From: Ignavibacteriales bacterium
GTDB lineage: Bacteria > Bacteroidota > Ignavibacteria > Ignavibacteriales > Ignavibacteriaceae
NCBI GenBank assembly: GCA_016709155.1
Contig: JADJEI010000006.1
Span: forward strand, 62,001 to 126,000
Length of the DNA: 64,000 bases
Direction: 5' to 3'
Shown here: one piece after another, positions 1 to 8,829 of the stretch
How the letters are laid out: each line of letters opens with the position of its first letter
Numbering within the stretch: the stretch's first letter is position 1
Notes under the pieces: generated by a model
What the model saw: the letters and a program-made list of their open reading frames with translations, nothing else
Told to the model about the DNA's origin: nothing
Databases searched by the model: none
Program-made: the position numbers and the translations under genes

Positions 1-1009
1 ACTCACGAATTGCAAACTCAAGTAAAGCAACATCTGTCATAGCATCTCTTTTAGCTACTCCGATCATCTCTGCAAAATTCTGAATTGCTTCAGGTGTATA
101 TCCTTTCCTGCGATATGCAGAAATAGTCGGCATACGGGGATCGTCCCAACCATCAACAAATTTTTGCTCGACTAATTCAAGAAGCTTGCGTTTACTCATT
201 ACAGTGTAGTTCAAATTCAACCTTGCGAATTCAATCTGCTGCGGATGATAAATTTCTAATTCATTTAAAAACCAATCATACAAAGGACGGTGTACTTCAA
301 ACTCGAGGGTACAAATAGAATGAGTAATTCCTTCGATAGAATCTTCAAGTCCATGAGCCCAATCATAAGTTGGATAGATGCACCATTTATTTCCTGCACG
401 ATGATGTTCTGAATGAATGATTCGGTACATAACCGGATCGCGAAGAAGCATATTTGGTGAAGTCATGTCTATTTTTGCACGAAGAACTTTTTCGCCATTC
501 TTGAATTCACCCTTTCTCATCCGCTCGAACAAATCAAGATTTTCTACGATTGAGCGATTGCGATTAGGACTTTCTTTTCCTGCTTCAGTGATAGTTCCGC
601 GTAAACCGCGCATTGTTTCAGGATCAGAATCATCAACGTAGGCTTTACCTTTTTTAATAAGTTTAACCGCCAATTTATACATTTGATCAAAATAATCTGA
701 AGCGAAAAATATTCTATCTTCAAAATCGCCGCCGAGCCATTTAACATCTTCTATTATTGAATCAACATATTCCTGTTCTTCTTTGGTAGGGTTAGTATCA
801 TCGAATCGAAGATTGAATTTACCATTGTAATCACGAGCTATTCCATAATTCAAACAAATAGATTTTGCATGCCCGATATGAAGATAGCCATTAGGTTCAG
901 GTGGGAATCTTGTATGAACATTTCCGTTCCATTTATTCGTTTTTAAATCTTCATCTATGATTTCGTAGATAAAGTTTTTGGATTTAGCGGGATTAAGATT
1001 ATCATTCAT
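1..1009 (-). CDS. glnS: Glutaminyl-tRNA synthetase, N-terminal part (runs off the window edge)
   Basis: Charges tRNA-Gln with glutamine in the cytoplasm. The reading frame opens at ATG 1009 and is still open at base 1, so about 336 residues of a protein usually near 550 are visible. The class I signature is seen as PPEPNGYLHIGHAKS (HIGH at residues 44-47) and the second signature as VMSKRKL near residue 270, in the KMSKS position. The long PPEPNGY-HIGHAKSI block is characteristic of GlnRS, which distinguishes it from the related GluRS. A second ATG lies four bases inside the first but in another frame. The 3' half, including the anticodon-binding barrels, lies outside the window. Confidence 0.93.
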   Translation of the reverse strand, partial: MNDNLNPAKSKNFIYEIIDEDLKTNKWNGNVHTRFPPEPNGYLHIGHAKSICLNYGIARDYNGKFNLRFDDTNPTKEEQEYVDSIIEDVKWLGGDFEDRIFFASDYFDQMYKLAVKLIKKGKAYVDDSDPETMRGLRGTITEAGKESPNRNRSIVENLDLFERMRKGEFKNGEKVLRAKIDMTSPNMLLRDPVMYRIIHSEHHRAGNKWCIYPTYDWAHGLEDSIEGITHSICTLEFEVHRPLYDWFLNELEIYHPQQIEFARLNLNYTVMSKRKLLELVEQKFVDGWDDPRMPTISAYRRKGYTPEAIQNFAEMIGVAKRDAMTDVALLEFAIRE

Positions 1010-1140
1010 TTATGATTGCTTCCATTTTTTCAATTTAATTTTTTAAAATTATTTTTATTAGAAATATAAGCAAACTATTGATAATGAGTTTGGAACTACA
1101 GAGTATAATTGATAAAACGAGGACAGCAGGATGGGCTACT

Positions 1141-2628
1141 TCAGATTGATTCGATTAGATTGAGAAGATCGTTACGATTAAATGGTTTAGAGATGTAATG
1201 TGAACAGCCTTTAGACAGGAATTCTTCTTTATCACCGGACATAGCAAAAGCAGTTACGGCAACTATCGGGATGTTAGTAAAGTTAGCGTTCGATTTAATT
1301 TTTTGAATAACTTCTAAACCGCTAATCCCATTACCAAGATTTATATCCATTAATATTATGTCAAACTTATATTTGGTTAAAAGTTCCAAAGCATCCTGAC
1401 TATTAGTAGTAGTATGAACATCATGAGTTTTATTTAAAAACATTTTAACCAGCATTAGGTTTGTACTATCGTCGTCAACCACTAAAATATTTTTTATATT
1501 ACTACTTAATGGCTCCCGAGGTTTATTAATAGTAGGGATATCTTTTATAAATAATTCATCTGGTAACTCCACTTCACTAAAATCTTCCAGCAGTGGAAAT
1601 TCAATAGTAAAGCATGTGCCTTCGCCTAATTTGCTTTGCACTGAAATATTTCCATTAAGTGTTTCTACGTATTTTTTTGTTATTGTTAGTCCTAAGCCGG
1701 TGCCCTCAAACGATCTTCCAATTCCCTCGCTCACTTGTCTGAATGGTTCGAATATCAGATCAATTTTTTCTTTTGATATACCAATGCCTGTGTCTTTCAC
1801 GCTGATTATTAATACGCCGTTTATTTTTTTAGCTTCAATAATTACACTGCCGGAAAGAGTATATTTAATTGCATTCTCAACAAGGTTGATAAGAATATCA
1901 CGAAATAGTTTTTCATCAGTTACGAATAGCTGTCCATTTATTTTTAAATCTATAATTAATTTTAATCCCCGTTTTTCAGCAGTCTTTAGAAAGAGTGAAC
2001 GAATTTCTTTAATGACTTTTGATATAGAGATGGTTTGCTTTCTGATTTCATATTTTTCAGATTCAATTTTAGAGAGATTCAAGATTAAGTTAAGAGTTTG
2101 CAGAAGTCGTTTTCCGCTTCCATGAATACTCTCCACCATTTCCTGATATTCAGTACCTTGAAGTTCTTCAGTTAAATATTCAGAAATACCAAGTATGCCG
2201 GTTAATGGAGTACGAAGTTCATGGCTCATGTTTGCGAGGAAATTAGATTTTAATTTATTCATTTCCTCAGCTTTCTCCTTCGATCTTAGCATTTCCAGTT
2301 CCGCCTGACGTCGAATTGTGATATTACGCGCAATTCCTAAAATCTGACTGGCATGACCAGCTTCATTCCGGATGAAAGAAGTTTTGACCTCACACCATAC
2401 AGTGCTATTGTCTTTGCGAATAAACTCCACCTCTAACATTCGATTCGGATAATCTACTCCATTGCCGTTCATTTGATCTTTTTGAATTTCTTCTTTTAAC
2501 ACATTTAGTGCATTATCAAACGATTTTTTCGTCAGAACTTTTTCGATGTTGGATTGATAAATTTCTTCGGGGGTATATCCGGTAAGTGATTTACAGGAAG
2601 GGCTAACGTACTTGAAATTCAGATTCAA
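1141..2628 (-). CDS. Hybrid sensor histidine kinase, C-terminal part (PAS-HisKA-HATPase-REC)
   Basis: Carries the catalytic half of a hybrid two-component sensor. In order: the second half of a PAS domain (residues 1-105), HisKA with the phosphoacceptor His136 in SHELRTPL, an HATPase with N box NLVENAIKYT, G boxes DTGIGIS and GTGLGL, and a C-terminal receiver with the acidic patch VVDDD and phosphoacceptor Asp in LMDINL. The PAS domain lacks its beginning, which is encoded in another frame directly upstream: reading the region with one extra A in the A7 run (minus strand; T 2677-2683 on plus) continues the frame as EKKYRLLAEN into this PAS. It therefore seems to be the 3' part of one gene with the frame ending at 2625, not an independent gene starting inside a PAS fold. 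Confidence 0.88.
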   Translation of the reverse strand: MNLNFKYVSPSCKSLTGYTPEEIYQSNIEKVLTKKSFDNALNVLKEEIQKDQMNGNGVDYPNRMLEVEFIRKDNSTVWCEVKTSFIRNEAGHASQILGIARNITIRRQAELEMLRSKEKAEEMNKLKSNFLANMSHELRTPLTGILGISEYLTEELQGTEYQEMVESIHGSGKRLLQTLNLILNLSKIESEKYEIRKQTISISKVIKEIRSLFLKTAEKRGLKLIIDLKINGQLFVTDEKLFRDILINLVENAIKYTLSGSVIIEAKKINGVLIISVKDTGIGISKEKIDLIFEPFRQVSEGIGRSFEGTGLGLTITKKYVETLNGNISVQSKLGEGTCFTIEFPLLEDFSEVELPDELFIKDIPTINKPREPLSSNIKNILVVDDDSTNLMLVKMFLNKTHDVHTTTNSQDALELLTKYKFDIILMDINLGNGISGLEVIQKIKSNANFTNIPIVAVTAFAMSGDKEEFLSKGCSHYISKPFNRNDLLNLIESI

Positions 2629-4970
2629 ATCAAAAGTAAAAACAACATCGGCAATATTTTCTGCGAGCAGTCTATATTTTTTTCGCTTTCGCTTAATTCC
2701 AATTCGAAATTTTGTTTTCTAATAAGACTGCTGATATTATTCGCCATCGCTGATAGTACTGCAATTTCAGTTTCAGACCACTGTCGTTCGCTCCCGCAAT
2801 CATCCATACCGATAAATCCCCAAAAATAATTTTCATGAAATATAGGAAAAATTATTATTGATTGTATGTTTTCATCCTCGAACAATTTTCTTTCTGCTTC
2901 GGGGAAATCACGAACTAATCCTGTGATATATCTGTTCTGTGAAAGATGTTGATACCAGCTTGGAAAATTTTTTTCATAAGACAGATTTTGAAGATCAAGA
3001 TTCTGAATTTGGGGAACTGCTTTATCCGAACACCACTCAAATCTCTGACTCATTAAATTCTCATTATTTTTTTTATCGTAATGATTTTCAAAGATATAAA
3101 CTCTATCAACCTGTACAGCCTCGCCGATAAGTTTTAATGCAGTATTTAAATTGTTATTATAATCATTTTTGGTTAGAAGAATTTCTTCGGCTTTTGACAA
3201 AGCAGATAGAATTCTTATCAGTTTGTTCTGTTCATCCTGAGCTTTCTTACGAATTATTGCAAGCGCTGCCTGATTGGCTATGAATTCAAGATGCCTTTGA
3301 TCAGCTTCAGTATAACGAAGATTCTGTTCGTAAGATTGGACAACAATTACCCCAAAAATTTTATTATCTGATTTTAACGGTACTCCAAGCCAATCAACCG
3401 AGTCTTCACCGATTAAGTCAACCTCGCCATTTATTCTTAATTGATTAAAAATATCCGGTGTTGCAAGTAATGCTTTTCCGGTTCGAAGAACATATTCTGT
3501 TAGACCTTTTTCAATAGGTTTTGTTGCAACTGGTTCATCAATTTCATCAACAAAGTAAGGGAAATCTATTACTTGTTTCTCCGGATTGTACAGAGCAATA
3601 TAGAAATTTTTTGCCCGCATAACTTTTTGAGTTGATTGATGAATGAAGCTAAAAAGTTCTTTCAGATTATTTACCGAATTTACCGCTTCAGCAATTTTGT
3701 ATGAGACCTCTTTTAAACTTTCCGCCTTTTTAAGATCTGTAATATTTCGAATAATATTTAGAACCTTATTTTTTTGAAAAGGAACGAATCTTATTTCATA
3801 AAAATTCCTTTCCCCATTCAGTTGAGCCTCATATTCCTTAATCTGAACCTTCCCTGTTACTGAATAATCATCAAACATTTTTTGAAGATCCGGAAAATTG
3901 ATCTGGGTAAAAATACTCTTTAGATTTTTACCAATAATTTCAGATCGGGGAAAAGGCAGTGGAATGAAATCAGGCGCATAATATTCCAGACAGAAACCAT
4001 TTCTATCAGTAACGAATACTAGATCAGGGAAAGCACTCATCAATGCGACGTATCTTGCTTCACTATTCAGCAATGCGTCTTCAGTTTGTTTACGTTTAGT
4101 TATGTCTCTGGTAATTCCTAAAATTGCGTTGGCGTTTTTATTTTCGTCACGAATAAAACTTAAAGCAGTTTCCGTCCAGATTAATCTTCCATCCTTGCAT
4201 TTTTCTCGAAGCACAACCGTACGGGTTCTGTTTTTATCTATTCCAGGCAAGTTCTCATTTTGTAATTCTTCAGTAAGAATACGAGAGAGTATTTCCAATG
4301 AATCAGGAGTAAGAGTCTCTTCCAATTTTTGATTCATCGTTTCTTCAACTGTAAATCCTTTCACTTTCAGACACGCGGGGCTTACAAATTTGAAATTTAG
4401 CTGGAGGTCACGTATCCATATCATATCTTGTGAGTTTTCAGATATGAGTTGAAATTTTTCTAATGCATCTTTAAGAACTTTTTCGGATTCTTTTTCTTTT
4501 GTCACCTCCCTTGCGCTGCCAACTGTGCCGATAAGCTTTCCACTATCATCGAATAACGGTGCTTTGTGAACATCAAGAAAAAGAAATTTTCCTTTAACAT
4601 TTCCCGATTCGTCAAACTTTGTAGGCGTTAGATTTTTTTTGACTACTTGATCAGTGTCCTGACAAATCTCTCCGAACGTATGCCACAGTTGTTCTTTGGG
4701 ATGGCGCTCTCTTTCTCTTTTAGCAAAAAAGAGATCGGTTTTATTTAACGGTTCAGTAGTATCGGCAGCGTTTAGTAGATTATTACAAATCGCTCTATTG
4801 GCAAAAATGTATCTATCGTTTAGGTCTTTTGCCCATAGCATATCAGGGCAATTATCTGCAACGAGGCGGAAAATTTCAGCGAGGTTTTTATAGTAAACAA
4901 GTTGCTTTTTCAATTCCTCCAGTGAGGTGGTAGAACTGAACGATTTTTTATTTTGTTTTTGGATAGACAT
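2625..4970 (-). CDS. Hybrid sensor histidine kinase, N-terminal sensory part (PAS x3, GAF x2), frameshifted
   Basis: Sensory half of the same kinase. It has three PAS-type segments (about residues 30-160, 165-295 and 300-420; each of the first two ends in a PAC-like stretch such as ILGITRDITKRK) followed by two GAF-type segments (about 430-580 and 595-755). There is no clear transmembrane helix, so it probably senses cytoplasmic signals. After SESEK the frame runs into about 19 unrelated residues and stops; the alternative frame after the A7 run begins a fourth PAS domain that joins the downstream kinase. The intact product would be near 1,275 residues. The site reads A-AAA-AAT in codons, which resembles a -1 slippery heptamer, but a homopolymer indel is equally possible. 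Confidence 0.86.
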   Translation of the reverse strand: MSIQKQNKKSFSSTTSLEELKKQLVYYKNLAEIFRLVADNCPDMLWAKDLNDRYIFANRAICNNLLNAADTTEPLNKTDLFFAKRERERHPKEQLWHTFGEICQDTDQVVKKNLTPTKFDESGNVKGKFLFLDVHKAPLFDDSGKLIGTVGSAREVTKEKESEKVLKDALEKFQLISENSQDMIWIRDLQLNFKFVSPACLKVKGFTVEETMNQKLEETLTPDSLEILSRILTEELQNENLPGIDKNRTRTVVLREKCKDGRLIWTETALSFIRDENKNANAILGITRDITKRKQTEDALLNSEARYVALMSAFPDLVFVTDRNGFCLEYYAPDFIPLPFPRSEIIGKNLKSIFTQINFPDLQKMFDDYSVTGKVQIKEYEAQLNGERNFYEIRFVPFQKNKVLNIIRNITDLKKAESLKEVSYKIAEAVNSVNNLKELFSFIHQSTQKVMRAKNFYIALYNPEKQVIDFPYFVDEIDEPVATKPIEKGLTEYVLRTGKALLATPDIFNQLRINGEVDLIGEDSVDWLGVPLKSDNKIFGVIVVQSYEQNLRYTEADQRHLEFIANQAALAIIRKKAQDEQNKLIRILSALSKAEEILLTKNDYNNNLNTALKLIGEAVQVDRVYIFENHYDKKNNENLMSQRFEWCSDKAVPQIQNLDLQNLSYEKNFPSWYQHLSQNRYITGLVRDFPEAERKLFEDENIQSIIIFPIFHENYFWGFIGMDDCGSERQWSETEIAVLSAMANNISSLIRKQNFELELSESEKNIDCSQKILPMLFLLLI

Positions 4971-5067
4971 ATTTTCACTTTGGCTTTAATACTATATTTT
5001 AATATGGAGGATTACACATTGTAGTTGTAAATCCAAGTATAGATATTTGAGCCAAAAAACCGTTCAA

Positions 5068-5277
5068 TCAATTGCTGCCGGCGAATTTGTAAATGTTGGT
5101 AACCTGAACAAGATATTCAACACTTACCCGATCCATAGGATTAGGTATTTTTTTCACATCAGTGTAAATTTTCTTTACGGTATCATTTTCGCCGATCCTT
5201 TTAACAACCCGCTGAATAATAGTACCATCATCCTGTATTTCATAATTACCGTCTACACCTATGTAGATTTTACTCAT
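5068..5277 (-). CDS. Small hypothetical protein (69 aa)
   Basis: Function not recognised. The product begins MSKIYIGVDGNYEIQDDG and is rich in charged and beta-prone residues with no membrane segment or signal peptide. The ATG at 5277 is chosen because AGGA lies about 8 bases upstream on the minus strand; a longer form from 5301 has no such site and would overlap the preceding gene. It starts 16 bases after the stop of the 63-residue gene at 5294-5485, so the two are probably co-transcribed. Confidence 0.5.
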   Translation of the reverse strand: MSKIYIGVDGNYEIQDDGTIIQRVVKRIGENDTVKKIYTDVKKIPNPMDRVSVEYLVQVTNIYKFAGSN

Positions 5278-5293
5278 TTGTGTTCCTATAAGA

Positions 5294-5485
5294 TTAATCA
5301 AATATGAGTTCTTTAGGCTTTTCGATTTGTTCGATCATTGATAATTCGGGGATATGATATTCATCAATCAAATCCTCAATCTCCTCAAGAGAATAAATAT
5401 CAACGGTTTCCCATTCAGGAATTGAAAGAATCATTTCTTTTTTGTGATTCTTCGTTCTTGCCCTTTTAGTTTTATCACGTTTCAT
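5294..5485 (-). CDS. Small hypothetical protein (63 aa), basic N terminus and acidic C terminus
   Basis: Function not recognised. The first 16 residues are strongly basic (KRDKTKRARTKNHKK) and the rest is acidic, with a run such as YSLEEIEDLIDEYH. The ATG at 5485 is preceded by AAGGAGCTCAAT, a strong ribosome binding site, which supports it being translated. It is the first gene of a two-gene unit with the 69-residue gene at 5068-5277. The split charge pattern could suit a nucleic-acid or partner-binding small protein, but there is no direct evidence. Confidence 0.55.
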   Translation of the reverse strand: MKRDKTKRARTKNHKKEMILSIPEWETVDIYSLEEIEDLIDEYHIPELSMIEQIEKPKELIFD

Positions 5486-5603
5486 ATTGAGCTCCTTTTT
5501 TTAATTAAGTATAACAATTACCATGCCATAATGTTCGATTAAAAAGATAAATTAGCATGATCAATTTTTTTATTGAGTTTTCTACTAAAAATCCCAAAGA
5601 ACG

Positions 5604-5634
5604 TTGTTTAAAGGGAAATACTTCCTTAAATTTG
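5604..5634 (+). promoter_or_regulatory. Bacteroidota-type promoter for tRNA-Leu
   Basis: TTG at 5604-5606 is separated by 20 bases from TAAATTTG at 5627-5634. This matches the -33/-7 consensus TTG-N19-21-TAnnTTTG of the primary sigma factor in Bacteroidota. The tRNA gene begins 19 bases after it. Confidence 0.6.
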
Positions 5635-5652
5635 GACACAAAAATAATGATT

Positions 5653-5738
5653 GCCGAAGTGGCGGAATTGGTAGACGCGCTGGACTCAAAATCCAGTCTG
5701 GCTTACACCAGGTGCCGGTTCGAGTCCGGCCTTCGGTA
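5653..5738 (+). tRNA. tRNA-Leu (anticodon CAA)
   Basis: An 86-base class II tRNA. The acceptor strands GCCGAAG and CTTCGGT pair with one G-U at the end, the D-arm contains GGCGGAATTGGTAGACGC, and the anticodon stem CTGGA/TCCAG encloses CTCAAAA with anticodon CAA. A long variable arm and the T-loop GGTTCGAGTCC follow. The CCA end is not encoded. Confidence 0.95.
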
Positions 5739-6050
5739 CAATCTTTTTTCAAGTAAGTTTAGAGTTAAACTGGTTTTTATTCTTACCAAGTTTAATACTC
5801 ATCATAATTTCAATTCTTTCTCCCCGAATAATTATCGAGAATCTATAAAAAATATTAAGCCTTTTTGAATCAATAGGATTTTATGCGTTTGTAAAAATTC
5901 TTTAGAACAATTTGGTGTAAGTTTGAAATGAAGTTTAACAAAGTGAAATTTGTAGAAGTAGAAAAAATCTTCTTATCTTAAATCAATAATAAAATTCATT
6001 CTTGTTCATTAAATAAGATTTAGTATAAAAAACTAATTCAAATTCTCCCA
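5739..6050. other. Intergenic stretch after tRNA-Leu, no gene seen
   Basis: About 310 AT-rich bases between tRNA-Leu and the rhodanese gene. I see no conserved reading frame and no clear terminator; the leader of the rhodanese gene presumably lies in its right part. Confidence 0.4.
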
Positions 6051-6710
6051 ATGAAATTAAACTACGCAAACATTATTAGGATATTTGCATTTTCACTATT
6101 GATAGCGTTCTCGTATAATTATATTAATGTTGATGGGATAAATCTTCTGCAACGTAAAATAGAATATGTTGCTGCAAATGATTCGTTGATAAATACTTTG
6201 ACTGCTGATTCAGTTTCATCAAGTATTAAAATTGATTCGGTTGACCTATCACCTAAAAATAATTCAAGTAAGCAGCAGAAGAACATCATACAACTTGATT
6301 CGACTAAAAAAGAATTAAATAACCCAATCGAAAAGAAAAAAAATATAATAGATGAATCAAATCAACAATCCGAATTTTCTGAGCCGCATTCGATAAGTCT
6401 TGACCAAGCCTACAAGTTATACTTACAAAACATTTTATTCGTTGATGCAAGAAATAAAAGTGACTATGATTATTCCCACATAAAGAACTCAGTAAGTCTT
6501 CCCGTTTTTCAATTTGAAGATTACAAAAGGATTTTAGAAACAATAGATGTCAATCAACCAATAGTTGTCTATTGTAACGGTCCTGATTGTGATATGAGTG
6601 ATATGCTCGCTAAAATACTTGTTGATTCTGGTTACCGAAAAATATTTGTTTTTACAGGCGGTTGGGAAGAATGGGAAAAAGCTAATTATCCTTCAGAGCC
6701 GGTTAGATAG
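6051..6710 (+). CDS. Membrane-anchored rhodanese-domain protein
   Basis: The 219-residue product has a hydrophobic N-terminal segment (residues 8-22) that could be an uncleaved anchor or signal, a low-complexity linker rich in Ser, Asp, Lys and Asn (about 40-115), and a single rhodanese domain (about 115-215). The domain shows FVDARNKSDYDYSHIKNS and the active-site loop VVYCNGPDC with the predicted catalytic Cys175. Rhodaneses move sulfane sulfur or bind oxyanions; the substrate is unknown. It lies 8 bases upstream of a DoxX/MauE-like membrane protein, so the pair probably works together on thiol or sulfur chemistry at the membrane. That pairing role is inference. Confidence 0.85.
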   Translation: MKLNYANIIRIFAFSLLIAFSYNYINVDGINLLQRKIEYVAANDSLINTLTADSVSSSIKIDSVDLSPKNNSSKQQKNIIQLDSTKKELNNPIEKKKNIIDESNQQSEFSEPHSISLDQAYKLYLQNILFVDARNKSDYDYSHIKNSVSLPVFQFEDYKRILETIDVNQPIVVYCNGPDCDMSDMLAKILVDSGYRKIFVFTGGWEEWEKANYPSEPVR

Positions 6711-6718
6711 TACATTGT

Positions 6719-7162
6719 ATGAATAATTTTTTATCAAATAAATACTTGTTATTAATTCTTAGAGTAATCGTTGGATTTGTTTTTTTATATGCCGGTGCCC
6801 AAAAGATTAATTCACCTTCAGCATTTGCAGAATCAATAAATGCATACAAACTTTTCCCGGAAATACTGATTAATTTCTTCGCTGTATTTATTCCATGGTT
6901 AGAGGTGGTCAGCGGGCTGATGTTGATATTCGGAATTGCAGTGAGAGAAAATTCATTCATCATTTCGAGCTTACTTACATTATTCATTCTACTGATTGTA
7001 ATTTCAATGTTTCGCGGTCTTGAAATAGATTGCGGATGCTTTGGAGATTCAACCGTAAATCCAATCGGTTTTAAGAAATTAGTAGAAAATATTGTTTTAC
7101 TTCTTATGTCCATTCTTTTAATGATTGGTAAAACCAGTGCGATCAAATTGATTCGGGATTAA
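6719..7162 (+). CDS. DoxX/MauE-like membrane protein
   Basis: The 147-residue protein has about four transmembrane helices. The first carries RVIVGFVFLYAGAQKI, the usual start of DoxX-family proteins, and the conserved pair of cysteines sits in the loop GLEIDCGCFGD (about residues 100-110), as in MauE-like proteins linked to disulfide or quinone chemistry. It follows the rhodanese gene with an 8-base gap and overlaps the 3' end of the convergent dnaE-like gene by about 20 bases. Confidence 0.82.
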   Translation: MNNFLSNKYLLLILRVIVGFVFLYAGAQKINSPSAFAESINAYKLFPEILINFFAVFIPWLEVVSGLMLIFGIAVRENSFIISSLLTLFILLIVISMFRGLEIDCGCFGDSTVNPIGFKKLVENIVLLLMSILLMIGKTSAIKLIRD

Positions 7163-8768
7163 TATTATTAAGATTCTTTTCAATCATACTCATTGTATCT
7201 CTAAGAACTCCTAAAGATCTTTGACTTAACAAATCAATCTTTATCAAACCAAGATCTTCGATAGAATACATATCCGGCTGAGTAATTATTAATCCCACTC
7301 CCTTATTAGCTGCATATTGAACGGCTGTATAATCGGTAATAGGCGAAGGGGTTATTACAATTCCGCCGGGGTGAATACTTAAATGACGCGGTAGATCTGA
7401 AAGCTTTGAAGCAATATTGACAATTGTTTTCCAGGGCTCGATATTAAAATTTAATCCCCGCGACTCAGGAAATAAACCGGCGACATTTGGAAGATTATTT
7501 GCATTTGTCCAAGGAATTTTTTTACTGTACTCAGATATTTCCCTATCACTTAATCCAAAAGTCTTTGCTACTTCTCTAAAGGCTGAGCGTGCTTTAAAAG
7601 TAATGTGAGTAGAAATCATTGCAACATTTTGATAATCATATTTTTCAAAAACATATTTAATAATTTCATCCCTCTCCTTCCACGAGAAATCAATATCAAT
7701 ATCTGGAGGGGAACTTCTACCCTTGTTTAAAAATCTTTCAAAGTAAAGGTTATATTTTATTGGATCAACTTCGGTAAGATGAAGACAATATGAAATGATG
7801 CTGTTAGCGGCGGAGCCTCTGCCAATGGTCATCATTCCGCGCTTCTTTGCTTCGAGTACTATATCCCAAACAATTAAGAAGTAATCTGAAAAATTAAGTT
7901 CTTCGATCACTGAAAGTTCTAATTCGAATCTATCTACAGCAGGTTTTGACAAGGCGGGGTATCTTTGCTTTAATCCCGAATATGATATTTCTCTCAACAT
8001 AGAATGCGACGTGTGATTAGCTGGAGTTTTGAACTTGGGAAATTTGTACTGATTAAATTTTAAGTCAACATTACATTGAGCGGCTATCTTAAATGTATTT
8101 GAAACAGCCTCTGATAAGTTTTTCCACTGTGAATCAATCTCTGCTGGAGATTTAAAGTAAAATTCACTATCCATGTAATCTGTAACTAAAAGATCATCAA
8201 CATTATTATTTAAACGAATCGCACATAATGTTTTGTGTAGATAGTATTCATCCTCATTAAGAAAATACACCGGATTGGTCACGACAACGGGAATATGAAG
8301 TTTAGTAGAAACGTCAAATAGCTCACGGTTTCTTCTTTTATAATTTTTGGAATCTATTAATTCACAATAAACACTTTCAAAGTCTTCAACCTGTTTTAAT
8401 AAAGAAATTGAGTTAGAGATTACAAACAGATTTTCACTTCGTTGATTCAATGCTTCAACTAAATTAAAGCTTTCATTCAATTGCCTTGCTGTGATCATTC
8501 TGCATAATTCTTTATAGCCTTCATTAGATTTTGCCAGCAGCAATGCGTAGATATCCTGAGAATTCGGCTGTGTAATTTGAGCACCAAGGATGGGTTTAAT
8601 ATTCCTTTCAATTGCTTTCTTAGCAAATTGAATAAGTCCATACATAGCATCAATATCAGTTAAAGCGATAGAACTGAGACTAAACTGAACAGCTTTATTG
8701 AGTAGTTCATCTAAGCGAACAGGGGCTTGCAGCAGTGAGTAACACGAATGAACGTGTAAAGGAATCAT
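7143..8768 (-). CDS. DnaE-like DNA polymerase III alpha protein lacking its C-terminal half
   Basis: The 541 residues match the first half of bacterial DnaE. The PHP domain starts with PLHVHSCYSLL (residues 3-13), and the palm contains GRGSAANS (316-323), PPDIDIDF (354-361, two catalytic Asp) and GLIKIDLL (about 507-514, third catalytic Asp). The frame then ends with NPESI, where normal DnaE goes on for 500-600 residues with fingers, HhH, beta-binding and OB parts. The convergent, intact DoxX gene occupies the next bases, so no continuation can lie there. It could be a genuine split polymerase whose second half lies elsewhere, or a truncated error-prone (DnaE2/ImuC-like) remnant. The start ATG lacks a clear Shine-Dalgarno. 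Confidence 0.85.
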   Translation of the reverse strand: MIPLHVHSCYSLLQAPVRLDELLNKAVQFSLSSIALTDIDAMYGLIQFAKKAIERNIKPILGAQITQPNSQDIYALLLAKSNEGYKELCRMITARQLNESFNLVEALNQRSENLFVISNSISLLKQVEDFESVYCELIDSKNYKRRNRELFDVSTKLHIPVVVTNPVYFLNEDEYYLHKTLCAIRLNNNVDDLLVTDYMDSEFYFKSPAEIDSQWKNLSEAVSNTFKIAAQCNVDLKFNQYKFPKFKTPANHTSHSMLREISYSGLKQRYPALSKPAVDRFELELSVIEELNFSDYFLIVWDIVLEAKKRGMMTIGRGSAANSIISYCLHLTEVDPIKYNLYFERFLNKGRSSPPDIDIDFSWKERDEIIKYVFEKYDYQNVAMISTHITFKARSAFREVAKTFGLSDREISEYSKKIPWTNANNLPNVAGLFPESRGLNFNIEPWKTIVNIASKLSDLPRHLSIHPGGIVITPSPITDYTAVQYAANKGVGLIITQPDMYSIEDLGLIKIDLLSQRSLGVLRDTMSMIEKNLNNINPESI

Positions 8769-8829
8769 GCTAAAAATTAAAATTGTTGAAAAAATTATAT
8801 GAATATATAATTAAAAATAGGAAGGAAAG

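Noticed and set aside
5557..5868. 103-residue frame over tRNA-Leu (contains EVAELVDALDSKSS)
   Set aside because: This is the tRNA-Leu sequence read as protein, a well-known false gene; no ribosome binding site or homology remains outside the tRNA.
6703..7146. 147-residue minus-strand frame opposite DoxX, considered as the missing C-terminal half of the DnaE-like protein
   Set aside because: Its sequence has no DnaE fingers or beta-binding blocks, and the plus strand codes a clear DoxX protein there.
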